Origin: Methylococcaceae bacterium UBA975
GTDB lineage: Bacteria; Pseudomonadota; Gammaproteobacteria; Methylococcales; Cycloclasticaceae
Assembly (NCBI GenBank): GCA_002292375.1
Contig: DBBV01000006.1
Span: 145,320-209,319, forward strand
Length of the DNA stretch: 64,000 nt
Reading direction: 5' to 3'
The notes below the pieces were generated by a model. The model was not told the origin of the DNA, did not search any database, and saw only the letters and a list, made by a program, of their open reading frames with translations. Made by a program: the position numbers and the translations under genes. Of the stretch, positions 26,058 through 34,733 are shown in pieces (within the stretch, counting starts at the first letter, position 1; each line of letters begins with the position of its first letter).

Positions 26058-26976
26058 GTTGGTATAGCCTAGCCAAAATCTGTTGGGCGCCAGCGGCTAA
26101 TAGACGTTTGCCGACGGTCGTACCAATTATTTCTGCGTCTTCTACGGGCCCTTCTAGTTGTTCAGTGATGATCACGCTGCCATCGGGCTCGGCCACGAGA
26201 CCGTGTAGACGTAGCGTGCCATCTGTTATTTTTGCGTGCCCAGCAATGGGCGCTTGGCAGCCGCCTTCCAAGGTGAAGTTCATGGCGCGTTCGGCGTTTA
26301 CCCGACTTGCGGTAACCGGGTCGTGTAGGCAGTCGATGAGCGCTTGAGTTGATGTATCTTGCGAACGACACTCTATGCCAATAGCGCCTTGACCAACCGC
26401 TGCGAGCATCGTGCCGACGGGGATTGATAGCTTAATCCTGCTTTCAAGGCCAAGCCGTATGAGTCCAGCAGCAGCAAGAACAATGGCGTCATACTCACCG
26501 TCGTCCATTTTTTGTAAGCGTCTGTTCACATTACCGCGCAGTGACTTAATGTGTAGGTCAGGTCGTAAGGCTAGCAACTGACACTGGCGTCGAAGACTAG
26601 ATGTGCCGACGACAGCACCTTGAGGTAAGGCAGCAATCGACGCAAAATTATTTGATACAAAGGCGTCGCGTGGGTCTTCACGGGATAAAATGGCGCCTAT
26701 TTTAAGCCCGTCGGGTAATAGCGCAGGCAGATCTTTCATAGAATGGACTGCAATATCAGCGAGGTTGTTGAGCATGCCGTGTTCCAGCTCTTTAACAAAC
26801 AAGCCTTTGCCACCGATTTTAGCCAGGGGGGTGTCCAGGATTTTGTCACCCTGGGTCACCATTTTTACCAATTCAACGGTTAAACCTGGGTGTGCGGTTT
26901 TTAATAGTGTGGCGACGTGCTCGGCTTGCCATAATGCGAGTGGGCTTCGTCGGGTGGCGATTCTAATCAGTTGCAT
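26044..26976 (-). CDS. hemC: Porphobilinogen deaminase (hydroxymethylbilane synthase)
   Basis: Polymerises four porphobilinogens into hydroxymethylbilane. The 310-residue protein starts IRIATRRSPLALWQ, carries AVHSMKDLP and GTSSLRRQCQ, and has the dipyrromethane cofactor Cys240 in LEGGCQAPIAGHA. All three domains are present. It lies 53 bases downstream of algR on the same strand, the arrangement known in pseudomonads, and leads the haem run hemC-hemD-hemX-hemY. Confidence 0.97.
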   Translation of the reverse strand: MQLIRIATRRSPLALWQAEHVATLLKTAHPGLTVELVKMVTQGDKILDTPLAKIGGKGLFVKELEHGMLNNLADIAVHSMKDLPALLPDGLKIGAILSREDPRDAFVSNNFASIAALPQGAVVGTSSLRRQCQLLALRPDLHIKSLRGNVNRRLQKMDDGEYDAIVLAAAGLIRLGLESRIKLSIPVGTMLAAVGQGAIGIECRSQDTSTQALIDCLHDPVTASRVNAERAMNFTLEGGCQAPIAGHAKITDGTLRLHGLVAEPDGSVIITEQLEGPVEDAEIIGTTVGKRLLAAGAQQILARLYQHAEQ

Positions 26977-27029
26977 GTAATCATTTGGGCTGTTTAATCG
27001 AAGGGGGATTATAACAGCCGTTGAGTCAG

Positions 27030-27782
27030 TTATTTTGGTGGCGATAAATTTTGCCGCAAAAGTCGGTTAAGTTCGGCTTGATGACGGCGACTAACGGTTA
27101 ATGTTTCGTCGCTACCGCGTAGTTGAATGCAACATTGATTGGTATGGGATTTCGTCACGGACAGTATCGCCTGGATATTGACCAAGGCATTGCGATGAAC
27201 GCGAATAAAGCGTCCGCTAAATTCAAGCTCCAGTGCTTTGAGTGACTCATCCAATAGAACCGACTGCTCAGTGCTGCAGGCGGCGACATATTTGTGCTCG
27301 GCTTTAAAATACAAGACATCGTTGATAGCCATTATTTGCAAGCCTTGGTGGTTGTGCGCGCACAGGTGTTGACGTGGCTGCATTAAGGTTTGGTTTGCGT
27401 TAATTATTGAAGACGGCAACTGGCTTAGCTGATCTATTTTGGCAAAACTTTGTTCGAGACGTTGCTTTTTTACGGGTTTAAGTAAGTAGTCGATCGCGTG
27501 GGTGTCAAAAGCCGCGAGGGCGTATTCATCGTAGGCGGTAACAAAAATAATATGGCTTTTAAGGCCCGCTTTAAGCATTTCTGCTGCCGTCTGCAAACCG
27601 TCCATTTTAGGCATGCGTATATCCAATAAGGCAATATCCGGTTGCCATTGCAAGCATTGCTGTAGGGCTTGTAGGCCATTACCCGCGTCGGCAAAAACCT
27701 GGAACTGTGGGTTAATTTCTTCGAGCAGGCGTTGTAACCGAAGTCGCGCTAAAGGCTCATCATCGGCGACGAGGATTTTCAT
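27030..27782 (-). CDS. algR: LytTR response regulator, AlgR type
   Basis: A 250-residue response regulator: receiver domain (1-120) with phospho-acceptor Asp in ALLDIRMPKMDG and the switch Lys in YLLKPVKK, then a LytTR DNA-binding domain (about 145-245) with SRRHQAELNRLL. Its ATG overlaps the stop of the sensor gene (four bases), so the pair is coupled. In P. aeruginosa the equivalent gene controls alginate, twitching motility and virulence; whether those targets exist here is unknown. Confidence 0.92.
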   Translation of the reverse strand: MKILVADDEPLARLRLQRLLEEINPQFQVFADAGNGLQALQQCLQWQPDIALLDIRMPKMDGLQTAAEMLKAGLKSHIIFVTAYDEYALAAFDTHAIDYLLKPVKKQRLEQSFAKIDQLSQLPSSIINANQTLMQPRQHLCAHNHQGLQIMAINDVLYFKAEHKYVAACSTEQSVLLDESLKALELEFSGRFIRVHRNALVNIQAILSVTKSHTNQCCIQLRGSDETLTVSRRHQAELNRLLRQNLSPPK

Positions 27783-28834
27783 AGTGATTCGGTTTGCAAA
27801 GGAAATTTCAGCAGCGTTTGAAACTCACCATTGCCGATGCTAACAAGCAGTTTGCTTTGATCGGGGAAACAGTTTTGCATGCGTAAACGAATGTTATCTA
27901 TCGCCATTTGATTGCTGGGCCTTGCGCTGGTTGATTGCTGATCGCTAAGGGGGTTTTTTATTACCAAGTGAATCAATTTGTTTTTTACGTGACCAGAAAT
28001 CGTGAGTGTGCCGCCCGATGCGCTAGGCTCTATGCCGTGGTATATGGCGTTTTCGACCAACGGCTGTACGCTCAACGGTGGGATTAGCGCGTCATCAGGG
28101 ATGTCAGTCAATTGTATGTTTAACATTAAGCGCTCACCCAGTCGACTTTGTTCGATTTTTAAGTATTGCTGCACTAGGTCTATTTCTTGTTTAAACGTGA
28201 CCAGCCGTTTAGGGCTTTGTAAGTTAGCTCTAAAGAGTTCGGCTAAGTTTTCAGTGAGTGACTCGGCCAATGGTGGGTCTATCCGCGTTAAACTGGCAAT
28301 GGTATTTAGGCTGTTAAATAAAAAATGCGGGCGTATACGCGCCTGTAAGGCATCTAATCTAGCGTCAGCTTCTGCTTGAATTTGTTTTTTCCATTCAAAC
28401 TGAATGTATAAATAACGCAATAAAATCAGGCTGGCGATAAGGCTGATGCCGGTATTTTTAAGATAAACGTTAATTTGACCGTTCGAGGCTGTAGAAAATA
28501 AGTGCAGTTGCGGTAATAAATCAGTCGCCAACCAAGTAACAAACAAGGTAACGAAATTAATACAGAAAAAAACAAATACGCTGGTTTTTATTGGCGACCA
28601 ATGATTCATTTGTCGCCTTAAAAAGCAAAATACGGCGGCACAGCTAAAGGCAATCCATAAAATAAATAAGGCGTTTAGGCTAAACACAGACCAAAAATCA
28701 CCTGAGATGAAACTGCTATTTAAGGCCAGAATGATCGCTAGCAATTGTGAAATCAAGGTGATGTACAAAACATTTTTTGCACGACAGGTGTCAGGTAAAA
28801 AATTTTGCTGATCAGTTCTGCCGCTGTTAGCCAT
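27779..28834 (-). CDS. algZ: LytS-family sensor histidine kinase, AlgZ type
   Basis: A 351-residue membrane sensor: about four hydrophobic helices in the first 150 residues, then the His_kinase core RIRPHFLFNSLNTI (phospho-acceptor His near 195) and a HATPase-like region with VQPLVENAIYHGIEP. This is the unusual LytS/AlgZ-type kinase that pairs with LytTR regulators. It is divergent from argH, and its promoter must lie in 28835-28922. Confidence 0.9.
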   Translation of the reverse strand: MANSGRTDQQNFLPDTCRAKNVLYITLISQLLAIILALNSSFISGDFWSVFSLNALFILWIAFSCAAVFCFLRRQMNHWSPIKTSVFVFFCINFVTLFVTWLATDLLPQLHLFSTASNGQINVYLKNTGISLIASLILLRYLYIQFEWKKQIQAEADARLDALQARIRPHFLFNSLNTIASLTRIDPPLAESLTENLAELFRANLQSPKRLVTFKQEIDLVQQYLKIEQSRLGERLMLNIQLTDIPDDALIPPLSVQPLVENAIYHGIEPSASGGTLTISGHVKNKLIHLVIKNPLSDQQSTSARPSNQMAIDNIRLRMQNCFPDQSKLLVSIGNGEFQTLLKFPLQTESL

Positions 28835-28884
28835 GTCGGTAACTCGTAAGATTCTTATTCGCTATAAATTAAGCTAATCTTAAG

Positions 28885-28893
28885 TGATATACT
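28885..28893 (+). promoter_or_regulatory. Extended -10 promoter for argH
   Basis: TGATATACT is a full extended -10 element (TGn followed by TATACT), about 30 bases before the argH ATG. No good -35 is present, as expected for extended -10 promoters. The leader would be near 22 bases and shows no clear Shine-Dalgarno. Confidence 0.5.
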
Positions 28894-28922
28894 AGGTCAA
28901 AATTCACTTTTATCCGCAAATC

Positions 28923-30320
28923 ATGTCACAAGATAAACAAAATAAATTATGGGGTGGTCGCTTCACTGAGAGCACCGATGCATTTGTCCAAGCGTTTACC
29001 GCCTCGGTTAACTTTGATCAGCGTCTAGCGCCATACGATGTACAAGGGTCGATTGCGCACGCAAAAATGCTGACGAAAGTAGGCGTTTTAAGCGCGCAAG
29101 AATGCGAGCAAATTATCGCTGGTTTAACAGCTATTTTAGCTGAAATACAGGATGGAAAATTCGACTGGTCTATTGCGCTTGAAGATGTGCATATGAATAT
29201 TGAAGCTGCGCTAACTGAGCGTATTGGTCTTGCAGGAAAGAAATTGCATACCGGGCGCTCTCGCAATGATCAAGTCGCAACGGACATTCGTCTGTTTTTG
29301 CGTGAACACCTGATGCTGATTCAGTCTGAACTGCTACGTTTGCAACAGGGCTTGCTTGAGCTGGCCGAACAGCATGCGGCGACCATTATGCCCGGCTTTA
29401 CACACTTGCAAGTGGCACAACCGGTCACTTTTGGTCACCATTTAATGGCGTGGTTTGAGATGCTTAAACGAGACGCTGAACGCTTTGACGATTGCGCTAA
29501 ACGGGTTAACGTTATGCCCTTAGGGTCAGCCGCCTTAGCGGGAACCAGTTACCCAATAGATCGTCACATGACGGCTGAATTACTGGGCTTTTCATGCCCA
29601 TCTGCCAATTCGCTGGACGGGGTTAGTGATCGCGACTTTGCGATTGAGTTTTGTGCGGCCTCGGCGTTGTTAATGACGCACTTGTCGCGTTTTTCTGAAG
29701 AGATCGTGTTATGGAGCAGTGCGCAATTTAACTTTGTCCATTTACCCGACGCGTTTTGCACCGGATCGTCGATTATGCCGCAGAAAAAAAACCCGGATGT
29801 GCCTGAATTAGTGCGCGGTAAAACGGGTCGCGTCAATGGTAATTTAGTGGCCTTGCTAACCCTAATGAAATCGCAACCACTGGCCTATAACAAAGATAAC
29901 CAAGAAGATAAGGAGCCGCTTTTTGATACCGTTGATACCGTGCTTGGTTCGCTCAGGGCGTATGCCGATATGGTGCCCAATATGGTGCCGGTTAAAGCGT
30001 CGATGCTGACAGCGGCCAAACAAGGGTTTTCAACCGCGACTGATCTGGCGGACTATCTGGTCCGAAAAGGCATGGCATTTAGGGATGCACACGAAGTGGT
30101 GGGCTTGGCAGTGCGCTTAGGAACTGAAACAAAGCGAGACCTGTCCGAACTGACCCTGGATGAGTTGCAAGACTTTTCTGAACTGATCGCCGGCGACGTG
30201 TTTGAGGTGTTAACCTTAGAAGGTTCGGTCGCGGCGCGTGATCATTTAGGCGGCACAGCGCCAAATCAAGTAAGTCGTGCAATAGCCGAGGCGAAAGCGT
30301 TTTTATCGGGAAAAAGCTAA
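28923..30320 (+). CDS. argH: Argininosuccinate lyase
   Basis: Last step of arginine synthesis: argininosuccinate to arginine and fumarate. The 465-residue protein carries the fumarase/aspartase superfamily signature GSSIMPQKKNPD with the mobile catalytic loop, plus HTGRSRNDQVATD and the active-site His region GFTHLQVAQPVTFGHH. Monocistronic by spacing; it diverges from algZ. Confidence 0.97.
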   Translation: MSQDKQNKLWGGRFTESTDAFVQAFTASVNFDQRLAPYDVQGSIAHAKMLTKVGVLSAQECEQIIAGLTAILAEIQDGKFDWSIALEDVHMNIEAALTERIGLAGKKLHTGRSRNDQVATDIRLFLREHLMLIQSELLRLQQGLLELAEQHAATIMPGFTHLQVAQPVTFGHHLMAWFEMLKRDAERFDDCAKRVNVMPLGSAALAGTSYPIDRHMTAELLGFSCPSANSLDGVSDRDFAIEFCAASALLMTHLSRFSEEIVLWSSAQFNFVHLPDAFCTGSSIMPQKKNPDVPELVRGKTGRVNGNLVALLTLMKSQPLAYNKDNQEDKEPLFDTVDTVLGSLRAYADMVPNMVPVKASMLTAAKQGFSTATDLADYLVRKGMAFRDAHEVVGLAVRLGTETKRDLSELTLDELQDFSELIAGDVFEVLTLEGSVAARDHLGGTAPNQVSRAIAEAKAFLSGKS

Positions 30321-30397
30321 GCCGTTAAAAAAACCAGCATTTTTTAAAAAATAGGCAATACTTGGTGTAACGCAAACAACATAATTCGTTACATACA

Positions 30398-31201
30398 ATG
30401 CTTGATTCATTATCAGGGGACTGGGGCCAACAAGCACTCGAAGCCGCCGATTTTGGTGTGTTAGTCCTGGATGACCGACGTGTCCATTGGGCTAATCCAT
30501 GCCTTCTAACATGGCTGCAATTAAAACCAGACGATATAAACGGTAGTGTCGTCAGCAAGACGGACCGTTTAGCGTCTGTTTTATTGGGCACCGATAACCC
30601 CTTTTTGCTGTCTACAGACAAAGATAATGAAGTATGGTTACGACGCACACACATTAAAACCCAAACGGTTGATGTGTACTTTTTTTATGACTGCAGTGAT
30701 CTGGTTGTTATTGGTAACGAGTGCCGTCGCTTGCAGCACGATTTAACGGACTTAAACCCCAAAGACCCTATCACGGGCATGATGAATTTTGACGTGATTG
30801 TTGATTTACTCGATGGGCATATTAGCCGAAGTAGGCGTTACGATAATCCGCTGGCTTTATTACGGATTAGTTATGTTTTTCCAAGCCATATGGACGACCA
30901 TCTATTCGCTCGATGCATCAAACGAATTGCCTTTTTTCTTAAAGATCAGCTGCGTTGGGCAGATCAGATTGGTATGTTAGACAAGCATACGTTTCTGGTT
31001 ATTTTGCCAGAAACCAGTTATTCCTCCGCGCTGACGTTGCTGAATAAGTTTAACAGTGACCAGCACATCGCACTATTTTCTAAAGGCGATGGACGCCCCG
31101 TCTCCTTTGCTGTGGGGCTGACTGAATGGTCAAAAGGCGATACGACAAAAAAAATGCTGCAAAACATACGTCAGGATATAGATTTGACCATGACGGTTTA
31201 A
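30398..31201 (+). CDS. PAS plus degenerate GGDEF protein next to cyaA
   Basis: A 267-residue cytoplasmic protein. Residues about 8-110 look like a PAS sensor (FGVLVLDDRRVHWANP...), and 120-265 like a GGDEF fold: DPITGMMNFDVIVDLL and SRSRRYDNPLALLRISY match its opening, but the catalytic GGDEF loop reads DKHTF (195-199) followed by LVILPET. It should therefore not make c-di-GMP; a GTP-binding or regulatory role is more likely. It ends three bases before cyaA, so the two are almost certainly co-expressed, suggesting it modulates adenylate cyclase or shares its signal (inference). Confidence 0.75.
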   Translation: MLDSLSGDWGQQALEAADFGVLVLDDRRVHWANPCLLTWLQLKPDDINGSVVSKTDRLASVLLGTDNPFLLSTDKDNEVWLRRTHIKTQTVDVYFFYDCSDLVVIGNECRRLQHDLTDLNPKDPITGMMNFDVIVDLLDGHISRSRRYDNPLALLRISYVFPSHMDDHLFARCIKRIAFFLKDQLRWADQIGMLDKHTFLVILPETSYSSALTLLNKFNSDQHIALFSKGDGRPVSFAVGLTEWSKGDTTKKMLQNIRQDIDLTMTV

Positions 31202-31204
31202 GCG

Positions 31205-34057
31205 ATGAAACAGCCGGTAAAAAAATCTGTATTTGAGAGGCAGCCTGAAACGATTCAATTGGTTGGGTCGGCAGGTGAAATCAGTAAAAAAGACCTTAAA
31301 GTTGTCAAGCAGCGTTTTTTAAATCTACATAAAATAAAAATGCAACGCGCCCTAGACGCGCTACCACCAAGGCAAAAGACCTTCTTGGAATTGTTGCCAT
31401 TATTTTTTCACGTTAACCACCCTGTTTTGCCGGGTTATGTTTCCGCCAAAACGCCCGCGGGTATCGCTGATTATTCACCGAGTAAACTGACGTTAGACCA
31501 GGCAAAAAAGTTTGGCCACGGTTTTGTTTATAGCAAAAAAGCCAAGCGGAGCTTTGGTATTGAGTCTATTTTTCTGATGGGCAGTGTCGGTAGCATTGCT
31601 TTTGTAAAAGGCAGTGATATGGACTTGTGGTTATGCTATTCAAGCGGACTGTCTGCAGAAGATCTCGCGTTACTGCAAGAGAAAGCCTCGGGTATTGAAA
31701 AATGGGCAATGAGTTTAGGCTTAGAAGTGCATTTCTTTTTAATGAACGCAGAGAGTTTCAAACAAGGCGAAGCAATACCACTGTCTAGCGAAAGCAGTGG
31801 TAGTACGCAACATCACTTATTGCTTGAAGAGTTTTATCGCACGGCCTTGTACGTTGCAGGGCGTTACCCTGTTTGGTGGTTAGTACCGCCAGAGGCTGAA
31901 AATAACTATCAGGAATTTGTCGACAACCTATTAAAGCAACGCTTTATTGAGCGCCATGACGTCATAGATTTTGGCGGTTTAGAAAAGGTGCCCGCCGAGG
32001 AGTTTTTAGGTGCCTCATTATGGCACTTGTATAAAGCCATCGACTCACCCTATAAGTCATTATTAAAGTTGATGCTGATGGAGTCATACGTAGACCAATA
32101 CCCGCATTACGACTGGGCGGCGCTGAAGATGAAAAGGCGGGTCTATGCAGGCGAGTCGGACCCTAATAAACTAGATCCTTATCTTATTTTGTATGCGGCG
32201 CTAGATGAGTATCTGCGGCGTAAAAATCAGCCACAGCGTTTAAATTTAATGCGTTATTGTTTTTTTAATAAATTAAATGAGAGTGGTTTGGGAGCAAGCA
32301 AATCGTTGAAAAATGATTGGCGGCAACAAGCTTTTAACGAGGTGTTAAGTGATTGGGGGCAGCTGCCGGATTACCTAGTGGATGCCCTGGATAATCAAAC
32401 GTGGGATATCACCTTAGCGCAACAAGAAAAAGAGCGTTTAACCAAAGAGTTAACCCATAATTATGAGTTATTGATGCGCTTTGCGAAAGACCGAATAGGC
32501 TCGCCGCAGCGAGATAATGAAGAGCTCACGTTATTGGGACGAAAATTAAACGCGGCCTTAGAAAGGCGGCCCGGTAAATTAGAGCGATCATCGATAAAAA
32601 ACACCCGTATTCGAGAAGAAAACAAGGTTGTTTTGAAGCAAATCACTGGCGCAGCGGGCTCTAGCAATTGGCAGCTCAGTCGTCTTGATATTAATGCGCA
32701 AGAACAAGCTGTTCGACAATCAAGAAGCCTATTAGAGTTGCTAGCTTGGTGCGTTGACTCGGCTGCGATAGGGGCAAAAACAAAAATAGCGCTAAACCCA
32801 GGTAAGAGTCATATCAGTTCGCGTGAAGTGTCGCAAACCTTGCAGGGCGTCGCGGCTTTTTTTAATGCCTTGACTCACATGCCAACGGACCTTGATGTCT
32901 ATCGTTATAAGCCGGCAGTTACCGATGTGATGCTAGTTATTAACTCCGGCTTAGACCCACTAAATAATTATACAGAGCAAGGCATTAATTTAACCAGCGA
33001 ACGTTCAGATGCCTTGAGCTTTGGTTCGCAACGGCGAAATTTAGTGCATACCACGGACATGATGTTTCGTAACTCATGGAATGAAGTTATTGTCGGAAAA
33101 TATGACGCGATGGATGGTTTGATGTCGTGCGTGTGTGAGTTATTTGACCAGCAGTTAATTGGCGCAAAGCACGTTCCGCCAACCCTTGTGTGTACCAGTT
33201 ATAACTCTCCAAGAGCGATGAGTGTGTCGAAGCGGATACAGCGGCTGATCGAAGACATCGCTCGGGTTTTTAAATCCTATGGCCAACAAAACTCCCCTCG
33301 CTTTATTATTCAATCGGGTCGTTCGTATTATCTTATGCAAGTCAGGCATCGAAAAATGACGGCGACTGCAGTGGCAGAAAAAGGTCTGATAAGGGCGCTA
33401 TCCGATCAACAGGCGGTGTACAGTCCCATTTATTTTGATAAGTTTATCGATCAGCAGGGGTTGCTGCCGGTTGTTTGCGGCCACCATAAAGCCGGTTTAA
33501 TCCAGTTGTACTATGTGCAAACAGGTGAGCGAGCTGCACAGGTGTATATTTTGGACGAAAAAGGTTCGTTGTTTTTCAAACAGTGTGAGTTTGTCAACGA
33601 GCAGGTGCTGTTGCTTTCATATAAAACCTTGTTGGATTGCGTTATACAACGCCGGCGCTTGGCAGGCTATGGCCTGCAAAGTAATGATGTAGATTTTGAC
33701 ATTGAATGTTATCGACTTGAGGAAATTAGGCAGCACTGGGCGTTACACAAAGTGGCGCCGCCTGAGGTTACGATAAACCGACAAATGGCGGTTCGCGTGG
33801 CCTTTGATAATTACGCAAAGGAGCTTCATATCTATTGCAATACGCAAACGTTTTCGAGTTTAGAGCATGGTGAAAAGCTATATAACGTAGTGGCAAGTCA
33901 TATTAAAAATGAAAGAAAAGCGCTCGAAGATTACCCTGTTTACATCACCGATATCGATGTGCCGCATGAAGAACTGGGTGTGAGCGAGCGTGAGCACGTG
34001 CAGACGATTCACTTTCTACAGTATAAGCAACGGATTGAGGCTAAGTTGAATGTATAA
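31205..34057 (+). CDS. cyaA: Class I adenylate cyclase
   Basis: Makes cAMP from ATP. The 950-residue length resembles the longer pseudomonad-type class I enzymes rather than E. coli (848). The catalytic N-terminal region has the nucleotidyltransferase signature GSVGS (126-130) with the paired acidic residues SDMD (Asp138, Asp140). The C-terminal half corresponds to the regulatory region. No membrane helices are seen. It follows the PAS/GGDEF-like gene by three bases and faces the peroxiredoxin gene across a hairpin. Confidence 0.95.
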   Translation: MKQPVKKSVFERQPETIQLVGSAGEISKKDLKVVKQRFLNLHKIKMQRALDALPPRQKTFLELLPLFFHVNHPVLPGYVSAKTPAGIADYSPSKLTLDQAKKFGHGFVYSKKAKRSFGIESIFLMGSVGSIAFVKGSDMDLWLCYSSGLSAEDLALLQEKASGIEKWAMSLGLEVHFFLMNAESFKQGEAIPLSSESSGSTQHHLLLEEFYRTALYVAGRYPVWWLVPPEAENNYQEFVDNLLKQRFIERHDVIDFGGLEKVPAEEFLGASLWHLYKAIDSPYKSLLKLMLMESYVDQYPHYDWAALKMKRRVYAGESDPNKLDPYLILYAALDEYLRRKNQPQRLNLMRYCFFNKLNESGLGASKSLKNDWRQQAFNEVLSDWGQLPDYLVDALDNQTWDITLAQQEKERLTKELTHNYELLMRFAKDRIGSPQRDNEELTLLGRKLNAALERRPGKLERSSIKNTRIREENKVVLKQITGAAGSSNWQLSRLDINAQEQAVRQSRSLLELLAWCVDSAAIGAKTKIALNPGKSHISSREVSQTLQGVAAFFNALTHMPTDLDVYRYKPAVTDVMLVINSGLDPLNNYTEQGINLTSERSDALSFGSQRRNLVHTTDMMFRNSWNEVIVGKYDAMDGLMSCVCELFDQQLIGAKHVPPTLVCTSYNSPRAMSVSKRIQRLIEDIARVFKSYGQQNSPRFIIQSGRSYYLMQVRHRKMTATAVAEKGLIRALSDQQAVYSPIYFDKFIDQQGLLPVVCGHHKAGLIQLYYVQTGERAAQVYILDEKGSLFFKQCEFVNEQVLLLSYKTLLDCVIQRRRLAGYGLQSNDVDFDIECYRLEEIRQHWALHKVAPPEVTINRQMAVRVAFDNYAKELHIYCNTQTFSSLEHGEKLYNVVASHIKNERKALEDYPVYITDIDVPHEELGVSEREHVQTIHFLQYKQRIEAKLNV

Positions 34058-34060
34058 AAT

Positions 34061-34099
34061 CGACCTCTCTACCTAGAGTGGTGGGTGATAAAGAGGTCG
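34061..34099. terminator. Hairpin between convergent cyaA and peroxiredoxin genes
   Basis: CGACCTCT (34061-34068) and AGAGGTCG (34092-34099) form a perfect 8-base stem with a 23-base loop, filling most of the 52-base gap between two 3' ends. A bidirectional terminator is the simplest reading; there is no strong T tract. Confidence 0.45.
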
Positions 34100-34109
34100 C
34101 CTCGGTCTA

Positions 34110-34631
34110 TTAAGCCTTTAAATGATTGATCATGGTGTCTGCGTCGCTGCAGTTGAAGGGGTCATCGGAGCAATTATCCATTTTTCCAGTCTCGCTGAAT
34201 AAAGCGGTAATTTTATTGTTTTCAACCAACATCGAATAACGCCAAGAACGATCACCGAAGCCAAGGTTTTCTTTTTTAACGAGCATGCCCATTAAACGGG
34301 TAAAGTGAGCATTACCGTCGGGCAGCATTTTGACGTGCTTAATGGCCAAATTTTTACTCCATTGGAACATCGTAAACGCATCATTCACGCTGAGGCAGTA
34401 CACCTCATCAACGCCGAGCGCTTTGAATTCATCATAATGCGCGTCGTAGCCCGGTAGGTGGGTGCTCGAACAGGTCGGTGTGAAGGCGCCCGGCAAGGCA
34501 AACAGAACGATTTTTTTATTATCGAAAATCTCACTTGAGGTGAGGTCTTGCCAGCGGAAAGGGTTGTCGCCTGAAAGGCTGTTGTCTCTTACGCGGGTTT
34601 TAAAGGTAACTTGAGGTACATTAGTTAGCAT
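34110..34631 (-). CDS. Peroxiredoxin (Prx5-type)
   Basis: A 173-residue thiol peroxidase reducing H2O2 and organic peroxides. The catalytic motif PGAFTPTCSSTH holds the peroxidatic Cys54 and Thr51. Gly-rich GFGDRSWRYSMLV is typical of the Prx5/AhpE-like group. The ATG at 34631 (MLTNVPQ) is chosen because GGAGA stands a few bases upstream; a longer frame starts four residues earlier without such a site. It lies downstream of oxyR on the same strand with an OxyR-like operator between them, so peroxide induction is likely. Confidence 0.92.
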   Translation of the reverse strand: MLTNVPQVTFKTRVRDNSLSGDNPFRWQDLTSSEIFDNKKIVLFALPGAFTPTCSSTHLPGYDAHYDEFKALGVDEVYCLSVNDAFTMFQWSKNLAIKHVKMLPDGNAHFTRLMGMLVKKENLGFGDRSWRYSMLVENNKITALFSETGKMDNCSDDPFNCSDADTMINHLKA

Positions 34632-34696
34632 GAGTTTCTCCATTGGGTTATTAATAACAATGGCGTTAGTCTAGGCTGTTTTTGTATAAAGTTAAA

Positions 34697-34733
34697 ATCG
34701 ATTGTTTTTAACCTATTGATAGATTAAATCTAT
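34697..34733. promoter_or_regulatory. OxyR operator-like site before the peroxiredoxin gene
   Basis: ATAGATTAAATCTAT at 34719-34733 fits the OxyR half-operator ATAGntnnnanCTAT at every fixed position. A second, degraded half-site (ATCGAT...) sits seven bases away at 34697-34711, giving the 37-base spacing of full OxyR sites. On the minus strand it abuts a weak TTAAAA / TATACA promoter pair about 50-80 bases before the peroxiredoxin start. Confidence 0.6.
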
